A stretch of DNA of 64,000 bases from Paenibacillus lutrae (GTDB lineage: Bacteria; Bacillota; Bacilli; Paenibacillales; NBRC-103111): NCBI RefSeq assembly GCF_009757775.1, contig NZ_RHLK01000005.1, positions 969-64,968 on the forward strand. Reading direction: 5' to 3'. Made by a program: the position numbers and the translations under genes. Below, piece after piece: positions 50,555 to 58,073 of the stretch. Positions within the stretch are counted from its first letter, which is position 1. Every line of letters begins with the position of its first letter. Under the pieces are notes generated by a model, which was given only the letters and a program-made list of their open reading frames with translations, was not told where the DNA came from and ran no database searches.

Positions 50555-51226
50555 TTATAGCGGTCCGGAAATTCCCTGCCTGCGAATCATCAAGAAGTGT
50601 CCGGCCAGTAATGCTAGGAGAGCCGCTGGCAGGAAGAACACGTGAAGCGCGAAGAATCTCGTCAGCGTCTGCGCACCTACAATGTCTCCACCTTGCATGA
50701 GCGATTGGATGTAAGGACCTGCTACTGGAACGGATGCAGCAATTTTGATCGTAACCTGGGTCGCATAGTATGCTTTGTTATCCCAAGGAAGCAGATATCC
50801 CGTCAGACCGAGACCGAGCATTACGAAGAAAATTAACATGCCGACTACCCAGTTCATTTCACGAGGAGCTTTATAAGAACCCGTGAAGAACACGCGAAGC
50901 GTATGTAGAAGCATCATAACGATTACAAGTGAAGCACCCCAGTGATGCATACCGCGTACGATAACACCGAAGGCAACCTGATGCTGAAGATAGTCTACAC
51001 TGGCATAGGCGTTGATAATATCCGGTGTGTAGTACATCGTCAGGAACATACCTGACAGAATTTGAATAACGGTAATAAAGAACGTCAATCCGCCGAAGCA
51101 ATAAACAAACGCGGAAAAATGGTGAGCCGGGTTGACGTGTTCCGGAACTTCATGGTCCGCTACATCTCTCCAGATCGGCGTGATATCTAGACGTTCGTCG
51201 ATCCAGTTGTACATATTTTTAAACAT
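50555..51226 (-). CDS. qcrB: Menaquinol:cytochrome c reductase cytochrome b subunit
   Basis: 223 residues, cytochrome b6 type with four membrane helices. Heme-binding histidines are seen in RGMHHWGASLVIVMMLLHTLRVF and FALHVFFLP plus GHFLMIRRQGISGPL (pairs in helices 2 and 4). The C-terminal RRQGISGP is typical of b6-type proteins and precedes the quinol-site subunit encoded next. GGGAGGG lies upstream. Confidence 0.95.
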   Translation of the reverse strand: MFKNMYNWIDERLDITPIWRDVADHEVPEHVNPAHHFSAFVYCFGGLTFFITVIQILSGMFLTMYYTPDIINAYASVDYLQHQVAFGVIVRGMHHWGASLVIVMMLLHTLRVFFTGSYKAPREMNWVVGMLIFFVMLGLGLTGYLLPWDNKAYYATQVTIKIAASVPVAGPYIQSLMQGGDIVGAQTLTRFFALHVFFLPAALLALLAGHFLMIRRQGISGPL

Positions 51227-51245
51227 CTGAACGTTACGCCCTCCC

Positions 51246-51788
51246 TTATCCCCTTGTATTAGCTCCCAGCTGACCCAAATACACGAAGCCGTTCTCGACT
51301 TTTACCTTGTACTCGTCCAGTGGTGCTGGAGCTACGGCCAGATTCTTGCCGTCTGCTGTGTAATGCGCACCGTGACATGGGCAGAAATACTGGTTTTTGT
51401 ACTGCGGATTCGTGTTCCAGTTGACCGTACAGCCCAAGTGCTTGCAGGTCGGATTCAGGGCGAAAATTTTCCCGTCGGTTCCTTTACTGATCCAAGCGGT
51501 CAATTCGACTTCACTCTCATACCAACCGTCAACTTGATGGACTTGTACCGCAAACGACTGGGGCTCGTTGGTTACTTTCGCTTCTTCGACTACCTTCACC
51601 CAATCGGCTTCGCCCTTGTGTTTCAGAGCTGGATCCACGGCGAATCTAATCATCGGTGCCAACATACCAGCCGCCATGAAAGCGGTTGTGCCGCCGAGCG
51701 TATACGAAAGAAACTGCCGGCGGGACATTTCAGTCCGTACTTTGGGCTTCTTTCCGTGGTGCTCATTTGAATTGTTGCGTTCACTCAT
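51246..51788 (-). CDS. qcrA: Rieske iron-sulfur subunit
   Basis: About 180 residues. A twin-arginine motif MSRRQFLSYTLGG opens a signal anchor with one membrane helix. The 2Fe-2S cluster motifs are CKHLGC and CPCHGAHY (two Cys and two His). Accepts electrons from menaquinol at QcrB. First gene of qcrABC; a good sigma-A promoter lies about 110 bases upstream. Confidence 0.95.
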   Translation of the reverse strand: MSERNNSNEHHGKKPKVRTEMSRRQFLSYTLGGTTAFMAAGMLAPMIRFAVDPALKHKGEADWVKVVEEAKVTNEPQSFAVQVHQVDGWYESEVELTAWISKGTDGKIFALNPTCKHLGCTVNWNTNPQYKNQYFCPCHGAHYTADGKNLAVAPAPLDEYKVKVENGFVYLGQLGANTRG

Positions 51789-51895
51789 TTCGCGTGCTAC
51801 CCCCCTAAGCAATTCGTTTTGTCGGCATGACAAAGCGAACCTATATCACGTGTCGTTCGACATTATCTTACACTTCATAGACTAGGACATTTCTA

Positions 51896-51924
51896 ATAAT
51901 ATCCTACGACCTGTAGGGCGTCAA
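51896..51924 (-). promoter_or_regulatory. Promoter of qcrABC
   Basis: On the minus strand TTGACG (51919-51924) and TATTAT (51896-51901) are exactly 17 bases apart, upstream of qcrA. Confidence 0.65.
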
Positions 51925-52061
51925 GAACGAAGACGCCTGGTCTTCTTGGTGGAAAGTTCACTTTTTTGGCAAATTTAACGAAATTGTCACATTCCCGTGA
52001 TGGAAAACCCTCAACATTTTTATCTTTGCCATTTTTTCGAAAAATAACGAAAGATCCGAAA

Positions 52062-52496
52062 TTATTTTTTGGACATCCACAGCTGCGTAATCTTCTCGCC
52101 GGCGATCCGCTTTGCTTCCCGCCCCTGCTCTCGCAGAGCCTCTTCCGGAACGGACAAAAGCAAATCCGCCTCCTGCAGGACAAGCTCCGCTATCTCAGGC
52201 TTAGCCGTAACCACGACGACATAAGCAAATCCGGCGCTGCGCAGCCCTCTGCAAACTTGTTCTATATACGCTCTGCCGGATTCATTGCCTTCACAGTAAT
52301 GCAGAGCCGGATAGGTGACCACTCTTCCTTTATAAGGGAATTCAATGCCGTCGAGAACATCGCGCAGACGCTCCAGGGCATCTCCCGCTTCCCAAGGCTG
52401 CTCCATGCCGGTCATTCCGGTTACCGGAAGGATGCAGGTGTCCAGATAAAGCTGAAGTCCCGGCCATTCTTTCTCCGTAATTTCGCTGAATTTCAT
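52062..52496 (-). CDS. ypiF: YpiF-type DUF2487 protein
   Basis: 144 residues, soluble. N-terminus MKFSEITEKEWPGLQLYLDTC, then YPALHYC and AYVVVVTAKPEI, with a C-terminal helix. Matches DUF2487/YpiF, whose gene lies just before qcrA in bacilli as here. Function not known. It ends about 270 bases before the qcrA start, with the qcr promoter between. Confidence 0.85.
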   Translation of the reverse strand: MKFSEITEKEWPGLQLYLDTCILPVTGMTGMEQPWEAGDALERLRDVLDGIEFPYKGRVVTYPALHYCEGNESGRAYIEQVCRGLRSAGFAYVVVVTAKPEIAELVLQEADLLLSVPEEALREQGREAKRIAGEKITQLWMSKK

Positions 52497-52808
52497 TCAT
52501 CATTCACTCCTCATCGTGCGCTAGTGTTACTTTAACACATCCGGGCATTTTTTGGTTGTCTTGTCTGACAAGAAAAAAATTTCACCGAGCCCCGCACTTT
52601 CAGCCGTACTTTCACCCCGTACTAACAGGCCTCACTTTCAGGCCCAGCAGATCTCTATGCAAGAGATCAACAAAAACAACCCCCGGCTGCACAGCGGTTC
52701 ATCTTGACGGATGAACAACTTCTGTACATCGGGAGTTTAAGTGTAAGCAGCTAAGCGGGTCATTCAGATAGGCGAGTAAACCCTTGGCGCGAAAAGCATA
52801 AAAGTGCG
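52497..52808. other. Intergenic stretch between ypiF and the IDEAL-domain gene
   Basis: About 310 bases with short hairpins (GATCTCT/AGAGATC; GTTCATC/GATGAAC) and repeated CTTTCA words, but no terminator with a T tract, promoter or gene that I can support. Confidence 0.4.
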
Positions 52809-52997
52809 TTAACCTGGGGACTGGATGGATTTAAGCTCGGCAGTCAGCGCTAGAAATGAGGCTTCGTCTCCTTCGGCAAGAGCACTATCAATCTGCTGAT
52901 AGAGATTCTTTTCTTTATATGTCCGTATAGCGTCATCCATAACCATTTCCGCAACCAGACCTAGCAGCGCCTCATTAGAAACATTCATTCTTCCCAT
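52809..52997 (-). CDS. Small IDEAL-domain protein
   Basis: 62 residues. The C-terminal half, IDSALAEGDEASFLALTAEL, fits the IDEAL motif, a helical hairpin found in bacillar YpiB, ComK-related and MecA-adaptor proteins. In B. subtilis, YpiB near this locus has an N-terminal UPF0302 domain before IDEAL; here only the IDEAL part plus a short N-terminal helix exists. GGAGGT is 8 bases before the ATG. Probably a protein-interaction element; partner unknown. Confidence 0.75.
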   Translation of the reverse strand: MGRMNVSNEALLGLVAEMVMDDAIRTYKEKNLYQQIDSALAEGDEASFLALTAELKSIQSPG

Positions 52998-53050
52998 AGG
53001 GATCTACCTCCAAGTATCGTCCGCACCAGATAAGAGCAGCGATAGGATTG

Positions 53051-53566
53051 TTATTTCCCCGGTTCCAGCCGATACTCTTTTCCTTTGATCACATAATTGT
53101 CTGTCGTCCGTTTCATCCTTTCAAGATCTCGTGCAGTTAATTCCCTGACGACTCTGGCCGGAGTACCAAGCGACAAAGTATATGGAGGAAGAATCGTATC
53201 TTCTGTTACGAGAGAACCTGCCCCTACTAAAGCATATTCACCGATGTCGGCACCGTTTAGTACTATCGCCCCCATTCCGATTAATGTGCCTTTGCCTAAG
53301 CGGCACCCGTGAATGATGGCTCCGTGTCCTACAGATACATCGTCCTCCACAATCAGAGGTTGATCTGTATTCACATGACCGATACAGCCGTCCTGAATAT
53401 TACATCTGTTTCCGATGATGATTGGAGCTAAATCTCCTCTCAGAACCGTATTGAACCAAATGCTAGAATCAGTTCCGACCCTAACGTTTCCTATTATTTG
53501 TGCGCCTGGGGCGATATAAACGGTTGGTGCTACAACGGGCAGAATACCTTGATAAGGATGCAGCAT
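53051..53566 (-). CDS. Gamma-class carbonic anhydrase-like hexapeptide protein
   Basis: About 171 residues of left-handed beta-helix with hexapeptide repeats (from VYIAPGAQIIGNVRVG onward). Three histidines that bind zinc in the family are seen: GHVNTD, then SVGHGAIIH (two). The RGDLAPIIIG segment holds the conserved Arg and Asp. A C-terminal helix follows. Activity as carbonic anhydrase is often undetectable in such YrdA/PaaY homologues. ATG at 53566 is about 10 bases from AAGGAG. Confidence 0.88.
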   Translation of the reverse strand: MLHPYQGILPVVAPTVYIAPGAQIIGNVRVGTDSSIWFNTVLRGDLAPIIIGNRCNIQDGCIGHVNTDQPLIVEDDVSVGHGAIIHGCRLGKGTLIGMGAIVLNGADIGEYALVGAGSLVTEDTILPPYTLSLGTPARVVRELTARDLERMKRTTDNYVIKGKEYRLEPGK

Positions 53567-53678
53567 AGCGAGGTTCACTCCTTGTTCACTTTGTTGTCCT
53601 CATCATAGTAGCAGCACAGGAGATCGTCAACGCCGTCTCGCCATAGGCGAGCAGATACAAGCGGCTTAAGCGACATCG

Positions 53679-54788
53679 TTACAATTCAATAGCATCTTCA
53701 TCAGCAACTTTGTTGCCGGCAATAATTAATCTTCCCTGTGTAGTCATGCGGATGACTTGACCCGCTGTGTCCTCTTCGCCTATTGCAAGTAGTCCCAGAT
53801 GCATCATCATCCGGATAATCCTCTGCTCGAAGATAGACTCCGGGGTGTCATAATAGAATGGCCGGATCAGCGGACACAGGACTTCTGCCATGGAGGCTGT
53901 ACTAACCCAGTCTACTGCCAGACGGGAGATCCACTGTACGATCGGCTGCAGGTTGTAGATGGGGCCTTTGTATAGACGGAGCCAGAAGCGGTACAGCTCG
54001 GCCGGGTCAGCCCGGAGTCCCCCTGCCGCTACCCCGGCCCCGCTCTCCGTAATCCTCAGAACCCCGCTCTGTTCCTGAAGCAGCCCTTGAAAGTAACAAT
54101 AGTCGTAGATCAGAGAAAACCGGTTCGGATATTCTTTGAATTTACGCCCATATCCGAACCTCCAAGCCGTTTTGCCTACAGGTTCCTCGTTCACAGCCAT
54201 CCCATCAAGCAGCTGGGCAAGCTGCCTCTTGTACATCGTATCGTCGTGAGTCAGGAGTACCTCTTGATCCCGGACAAACCGGAGCAAATGAAGGACATCT
54301 CCTCCTAGCAGGGTCTGCTCATCTCTGTAGGCATGCGGATTGCTTGAGTAAGAGAGGCGGCTCTTGTAATTTCTCGTCAGCACATCGCCGAAACGCCGCT
54401 TCAAGTCATGGGGAACCTGAAACAAATATTTCGTCTGCTGCGAAAAGCCGTGAAACAGCCAGCCATGCTTTTTGAACTTAGCGATGGTGTCCCGGGGATT
54501 CGAAGCTTCTTTGTCTTCTTTCAGAAATTTCGCCTGCTGGACGCGTGCGACAAGTTCTTCCAGGCTGAAGGAACCCCGTTCGTCAAACAAAAGCGTATTC
54601 AAAAACCGGACATCTTCCATCGTCAAATCTTCTATCCGCTGCTCGAATACCTCTCTTTTGCCCACTGTGTTCAGAATAGACTGGATCAGCTCATTCTTGG
54701 AATGCATGTTGCAGTCGCAAGCATAAGTGTCCGCGATCCGGTTCAGATCATGAATGTCTGCATAGCTGAGCATATCGGCCAAATTCAA
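53679..54788 (-). CDS. Uncharacterised protein with winged-helix-like segments
   Basis: About 369 residues, soluble, acidic at both ends. The N-terminus (NLADMLSYADIHDLNRIADTY in part) and a following segment resemble the N-terminal helical domain found before XPB-type helicases in Paenibacillus. Later parts look like winged helices (FRLIYDYCYFQGLL-like; LLAIGEEDTAGQVIRMTTQGRL-like). No catalytic motif is seen, so a DNA-binding or adaptor role is possible. TTG start at 54788, five bases after AGGAGGTG. No conserved partner next to it. Confidence 0.65.
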   Translation of the reverse strand: MNLADMLSYADIHDLNRIADTYACDCNMHSKNELIQSILNTVGKREVFEQRIEDLTMEDVRFLNTLLFDERGSFSLEELVARVQQAKFLKEDKEASNPRDTIAKFKKHGWLFHGFSQQTKYLFQVPHDLKRRFGDVLTRNYKSRLSYSSNPHAYRDEQTLLGGDVLHLLRFVRDQEVLLTHDDTMYKRQLAQLLDGMAVNEEPVGKTAWRFGYGRKFKEYPNRFSLIYDYCYFQGLLQEQSGVLRITESGAGVAAGGLRADPAELYRFWLRLYKGPIYNLQPIVQWISRLAVDWVSTASMAEVLCPLIRPFYYDTPESIFEQRIIRMMMHLGLLAIGEEDTAGQVIRMTTQGRLIIAGNKVADEDAIEL

Positions 54789-54913
54789 GTGCGCACCTCC
54801 TCTCTCTTGGTTTCCGTCTGACATAATCACTATTCCGAGCTTTCATATGCTGTGCAGCTTGCCATTTGTAGTAATCAGTATGGGAAAAATCACCTATTTT
54901 AAACGTTTAGCCA

Positions 54914-54948
54914 CAAAAAAAAGCATAACTGCTGGAAAGCAGTTATGC
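54914..54948 (-). terminator. Terminator of the histidine phosphatase gene
   Basis: Perfect 11-bp stem GCATAACTGCT/AGCAGTTATGC with loop GGAA, followed by a long T run on the minus strand. Confidence 0.9.
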
Positions 54949-54966
54949 CGGTGTCTTGATTTCGAA

Positions 54967-55539
54967 TCATTTCAGGTGGACTGTACAGTTATATAATGAA
55001 CATTCCCACAGCTGTCCGCCTTTTTTCACAAGAGTCAGAGAAGCGTTTGTCAGCGGCTCATCCGCGCGCTCCAGATTCATTGTCTCCAAGGCACGTCCAA
55101 TAAAACCGCCATGGCTAACAAGGAGAATTCGGCTGTCGGGAAATTCGGCAAACAAATCCTCGGAGAAGGCCATCCAGCGGTCCCTGACCTGCTCATCTGT
55201 CTCCCCGCCGTGATCCAGATCGGACCACTGCGGCCCCCATCGCCCGATCCGATCCTGAAGCGTCGTTCCTTCGAGCTGGCCGAAGCTTTTCTCACGCAGT
55301 CTTGAATCTGTTCTAATCAAAGGAATACCGGATAGCGCGCTTATTAATTCCGCACTCTCGCGCGCCCGGCGGAGATCACTGGAGATGAGAAAATCCCAGG
55401 GCTCGGCCTTTAATCTTCTGCCAAGCTGTCTGGCCTGTTCTCTGCCTTCCTCCGTCAAATCCGTATCCAGCGCACCTTGTGTTCGGCCCTGAAGATTCCA
55501 TTCGGTACTGCCATGCCGGATTAAACCAACCATTGTCAT
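54967..55539 (-). CDS. Histidine phosphatase family protein
   Basis: About 190 residues. The phosphoglycerate mutase-like fold starts with VGLIRHGSTEWNLQGR, whose His is phosphorylated in catalysis. ISSDLRRARESAELI and LLVSHGGFIGRAL carry the second active-site His and Arg. Could act as a broad phosphatase or on a cobalamin or phosphoglycerate substrate; context does not tell. ATG after GGGGGGA. Ends at its own terminator. Confidence 0.88.
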   Translation of the reverse strand: MTMVGLIRHGSTEWNLQGRTQGALDTDLTEEGREQARQLGRRLKAEPWDFLISSDLRRARESAELISALSGIPLIRTDSRLREKSFGQLEGTTLQDRIGRWGPQWSDLDHGGETDEQVRDRWMAFSEDLFAEFPDSRILLVSHGGFIGRALETMNLERADEPLTNASLTLVKKGGQLWECSLYNCTVHLK

Positions 55540-55591
55540 GTTCAATATCCCCCCAAAACAATCTCTCTTAGTCCGAAAGCGCAAACAAGAA

Positions 55592-55903
55592 TCAGCATAG
55601 CAAAAAAAACTGCGTTTCGTCCAGTTCCTCGCTCCGTTCCTGGAGGGGGTCATTACCCCGGTGTAACGGGGTATTCTGCTTGCTTATTCTCTTCATAACC
55701 GCTTCTGCGATGTTATGGGGAGGCTGGGGCGCTTCTTCCCTAAGTACCAAGCGGATAAGTTCGCCAGCCTCTTTCCATACGCGCAAATCATCGGCGCAAC
55801 TGGAACATTTTTTTGCATGTCGCTTTACGGCCCTGCTTTTGGGATTGTCTATGAAACCCTCAGCACCGCCTGCGAGCCATGCCCTCACGTAATGACATCT
55901 CAT
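55592..55903 (-). CDS. Zinc-finger anti-sigma factor
   Basis: About 103 residues. Near the N-terminus it has a ZAS-type motif RHAKKCSSC (H-x3-C-x2-C) with an earlier Cys-His pair (MRCHYV). No membrane segment is apparent, so it would be a soluble anti-sigma. The rest is polar. It starts 7 bases after the ECF sigma stop and is surely co-transcribed. The start choice at 55903 is supported by GAGGGG within the sigma gene end. Confidence 0.72.
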   Translation of the reverse strand: MRCHYVRAWLAGGAEGFIDNPKSRAVKRHAKKCSSCADDLRVWKEAGELIRLVLREEAPQPPHNIAEAVMKRISKQNTPLHRGNDPLQERSEELDETQFFLLC

Positions 55904-55910
55904 AGCCCGT

Positions 55911-56489
55911 TCATCCCCTCGTATCCAGCCACTTTTCTGCATAATACGGCTCAAGCTGAATCTTAACACTCGCCCTTGCGCGAAACAACAAAGATTTGAC
56001 CGAACTAACCGTTTGTCCAAGAATCACAGCGATTTCCTGGTATTCAAGCTGATCATATTCACGCAGAATTAAGGCAGACCTTTGTTTCTCAGGCAGTCTG
56101 TTAATAGCAATGCGCACCATCGAAACCTTCTCACTGCGTATGATCATTTGCTCCGGCAAAGATTCAAAGGAAGTTTGAGGGGTATGTCCGCAATTCTCAA
56201 GAGAAATTTTCACTACTTTATGTTTGCGAAGCTCGCTTAGAACGGTGTTGCGTGCAATCGTATAGAGCCAGGTGGAGAACGTGGCTTCCACTTCACGGAA
56301 TGAATGAAGGCTGCGGTATGCTTTGTAGAACGTCTCGTTACATAAATCTTCTGCTAATAATTGCTGCTGGGAATTCCTCAGCATATGATAAATAAAGACG
56401 AGGATCTTACGCTCGTATCGATGCATCAACTCGTTGTATCGCCCTACATTACCATTCTTGACTTCACGAATTAACTGGGTATCCGTCAT
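55911..56489 (-). CDS. ECF-type sigma factor
   Basis: About 192 residues. Region 2 (ELMHRYERKILVFIYHML; DLCNETFYKAYRSL; FSTWLYTIARNTVL) binds RNA polymerase and the -10; region 4 (INRLPEKQRSALILREYDQLEYQEIAVILGQTVSSVKSLL in short pieces LPEKQRSALILRE and YQEIAVILG) binds the -35. ATG at 56489 follows AGGAGGGG; the longer open frame to 56690 is noncoding in look. Paired with the zinc-finger anti-sigma. The target regulon is not visible. B. subtilis has aroE and ypiA around this place. Confidence 0.9.
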   Translation of the reverse strand: MTDTQLIREVKNGNVGRYNELMHRYERKILVFIYHMLRNSQQQLLAEDLCNETFYKAYRSLHSFREVEATFSTWLYTIARNTVLSELRKHKVVKISLENCGHTPQTSFESLPEQMIIRSEKVSMVRIAINRLPEKQRSALILREYDQLEYQEIAVILGQTVSSVKSLLFRARASVKIQLEPYYAEKWLDTRG

Positions 56490-56613
56490 AACGTGCACCC
56501 CTCCTGCACAATACGTCCGGTTCCCGCTTATATACGAATTGTACTTGGCAGGAACCTCAAAGTTGCGTGCTTTGCAGATAAAAATTAGCATTCCTCCACA
56601 ACAGCATGCTATC

Positions 56614-56643
56614 ACTATATCAAAACTTGTATACGACTGTAAA
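56614..56643 (-). promoter_or_regulatory. Promoter of the ECF sigma gene
   Basis: TTTACA (56638-56643) and TATAGT (56614-56619) on the minus strand are 18 bases apart and lie about 125 bases before the sigma start. Confidence 0.5.
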
Positions 56644-56725
56644 ATTTTATGTAATTTAACCATTCCATCAGACAGTGATTTACCTGGCACCTCTATGTTT
56701 TAAACCAAACACAGAAAATGGAAAC

Positions 56726-56799
56726 AAAAAAAAACCACCTCAAGGAGGTGGCTGCACATTGTGCGATTATCGGATAGGAGTGGAGAGAAACCATACTGT
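56726..56799 (-). ncRNA. Candidate small RNA under catabolite control
   Basis: Predicted transcript of about 74 bases. It starts near 56799, 7 bases after the TATAAT of an exact consensus sigma-A promoter, and ends with the stem CCACCTC/GAGGTGG (56735-56741 with 56745-56751) and nine T. Its first half is pyrimidine-rich (CTCTCCACTCCTA), which can pair with AGGAG-type ribosome binding sites. There is no ribosome binding site, and no plausible small ORF. It is insulated upstream by the tyrA terminator (56887-56949). I do not recognise it as RsaE/RoxS, SR1 or RsaI. Confidence 0.6.
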
Positions 56800-56805
56800 A
56801 CTTTT

Positions 56806-56856
56806 ATTATATGTATCCGTTTACAATATGTCAACGATTTTTTGTAAACGTTTTCG
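56806..56856 (-). promoter_or_regulatory. Consensus sigma-A promoter with cre-like sites
   Basis: TTGACA (56829-56834), 17-base spacer, TATAAT (56806-56811): all twelve bases match consensus. The spacer contains TTGTAAACGGATACA (56812-56826), fitting the CcpA cre consensus WTGNAANCGNWNNCW at every position. A second site on the other strand just upstream of -35 (56842-56856) fits at all but the last base. CcpA binding over the spacer would repress. Confidence 0.65.
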
Positions 56857-56886
56857 AATTTAGTCAACTGCTTGGATAAAGCCACT

Positions 56887-56949
56887 AAAAAACCTTCTCC
56901 CCATGCTTGATAGAACAGATCGGTCCAATCCGTTTCAGCTGGAAGAAGG
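56887..56949 (-). terminator. Terminator of the trp-hisC-tyrA operon
   Basis: Arms CCTTCTTCC and GGAGAAGG (56941-56949 and 56893-56900) enclose about 40 bases with an inner partial stem, followed by six T on the minus strand, 19 bases after tyrA. Confidence 0.6.
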
Positions 56950-56967
56950 CATTATAGGCTGGTATCG

Positions 56968-58056
56968 CTACACATGAATGGAAAATTGTTCGCTCAACAG
57001 AGCAGATGCCCTCTCTGCTGTCTCTTGATCGCGGAAAGATAACCTAAGAACGCCGGGAACATCCAGGCGGCTCTCAATAATCTCAAGATTGCTCAAATTA
57101 AGCCGGTGTTTACCCAGCAGTGTCGCAATCTGGCCGATCATTCCCGGATGATCTGGAATATCCGCATAAATATCATAAAGCGGACTTAGCATACCTTTAC
57201 GGCGGTCCGGCAGCTGTCTCCGGAAGTCCCGGGAAGTTTCGAACTGCCGCTGAATACCTTCGCCATCCTCGTTGATTAACAGTTCCCGGAATGTCGAGAT
57301 CTGGCGATCCCAATCATCCAACAATTTAAGCAGTACCGTACGGTTATTGACTAGGATATCACGCCAAATCGAAGGATCGCTTGAACCAATCCTGGTGATA
57401 TCGCGGAATCCCCCCGCCGCTAAGTTCTTGTAAAGCTCATTGGATTCATTATAGGAACGTATCTGATTCACGAGCGCCACCGCTATAATGTGCGGAAGAT
57501 GGCTGATTGCCCCTACTATATCATCATGCTCTCTGGCATCAACCCGTATGATTTGCGCGCGTGTCCATGCAAGCAGATTGGCCAGCCGATCAATCTCAGT
57601 CGGCGGCGTGTTCGTACCGGGAGTCAGCACATAGAAGGCATTCTCGAACAAGTGTGCAGAGGCTGCCTCCATACCGGAGCGTTCAGAACCTGCCATGGGA
57701 TGGCCTCCGATAAAAAATGCATCCTCGAAGCCCAGTTTCTCGGCGCACTCCACTACAGACAACTTCGTGCTGCCTACGTCTGTAATAATGCATCCTTTCC
57801 GCAAGGAAAACTGCTTTAAACGGACCAGATACTCCTCCAGAGCTCCCACAGGTACACAAAGGAAAATGACATCTGCAGCTTCAGCCGCTTCTTGCATAGA
57901 AGTCGTGGCTTCATCCACAATACGGCGCTTGAGCATGTTGTCTACGGATATCGGATTATTGGAGTGCCCGATAACCCGGGTATCCGGTTTGTCTTTAAAG
58001 CACAAAGCGAGCGAGCCGCCAATCAGCCCGACGCCGAATATTGAAATCGTAGTCAT
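56968..58056 (-). CDS. tyrA: Prephenate dehydrogenase with ACT domain
   Basis: Oxidises prephenate to 4-hydroxyphenylpyruvate for tyrosine. 362 residues. Rossmann motif ISIFGVGLIGGSLALCF, then FLCVPVGALEEYL, GGHPMAGSERSGMEAA, and SHLPHIIAVALVN with a catalytic His. The C-terminal 70 residues form an ACT domain (DHPGMIGQIATLLGKHRLNLSNLEI in part), which suggests feedback by tyrosine. It is the last gene of the trp-hisC-tyrA operon. Confidence 0.95.
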   Translation of the reverse strand: MTTISIFGVGLIGGSLALCFKDKPDTRVIGHSNNPISVDNMLKRRIVDEATTSMQEAAEAADVIFLCVPVGALEEYLVRLKQFSLRKGCIITDVGSTKLSVVECAEKLGFEDAFFIGGHPMAGSERSGMEAASAHLFENAFYVLTPGTNTPPTEIDRLANLLAWTRAQIIRVDAREHDDIVGAISHLPHIIAVALVNQIRSYNESNELYKNLAAGGFRDITRIGSSDPSIWRDILVNNRTVLLKLLDDWDRQISTFRELLINEDGEGIQRQFETSRDFRRQLPDRRKGMLSPLYDIYADIPDHPGMIGQIATLLGKHRLNLSNLEIIESRLDVPGVLRLSFRDQETAERASALLSEQFSIHV

Positions 58057-58073
58057 GAAATTAACCTTTTCCT

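Noticed and set aside
52497-52808. CRISPR- or repeat-like CTTTCA words in the ypiF gap
   Set aside because: Only a few short irregular copies with no fixed spacing.
56700-56885. 61-codon minus-strand frame across the small RNA region
   Set aside because: It reads straight through the promoter and terminator and lacks a ribosome binding site.
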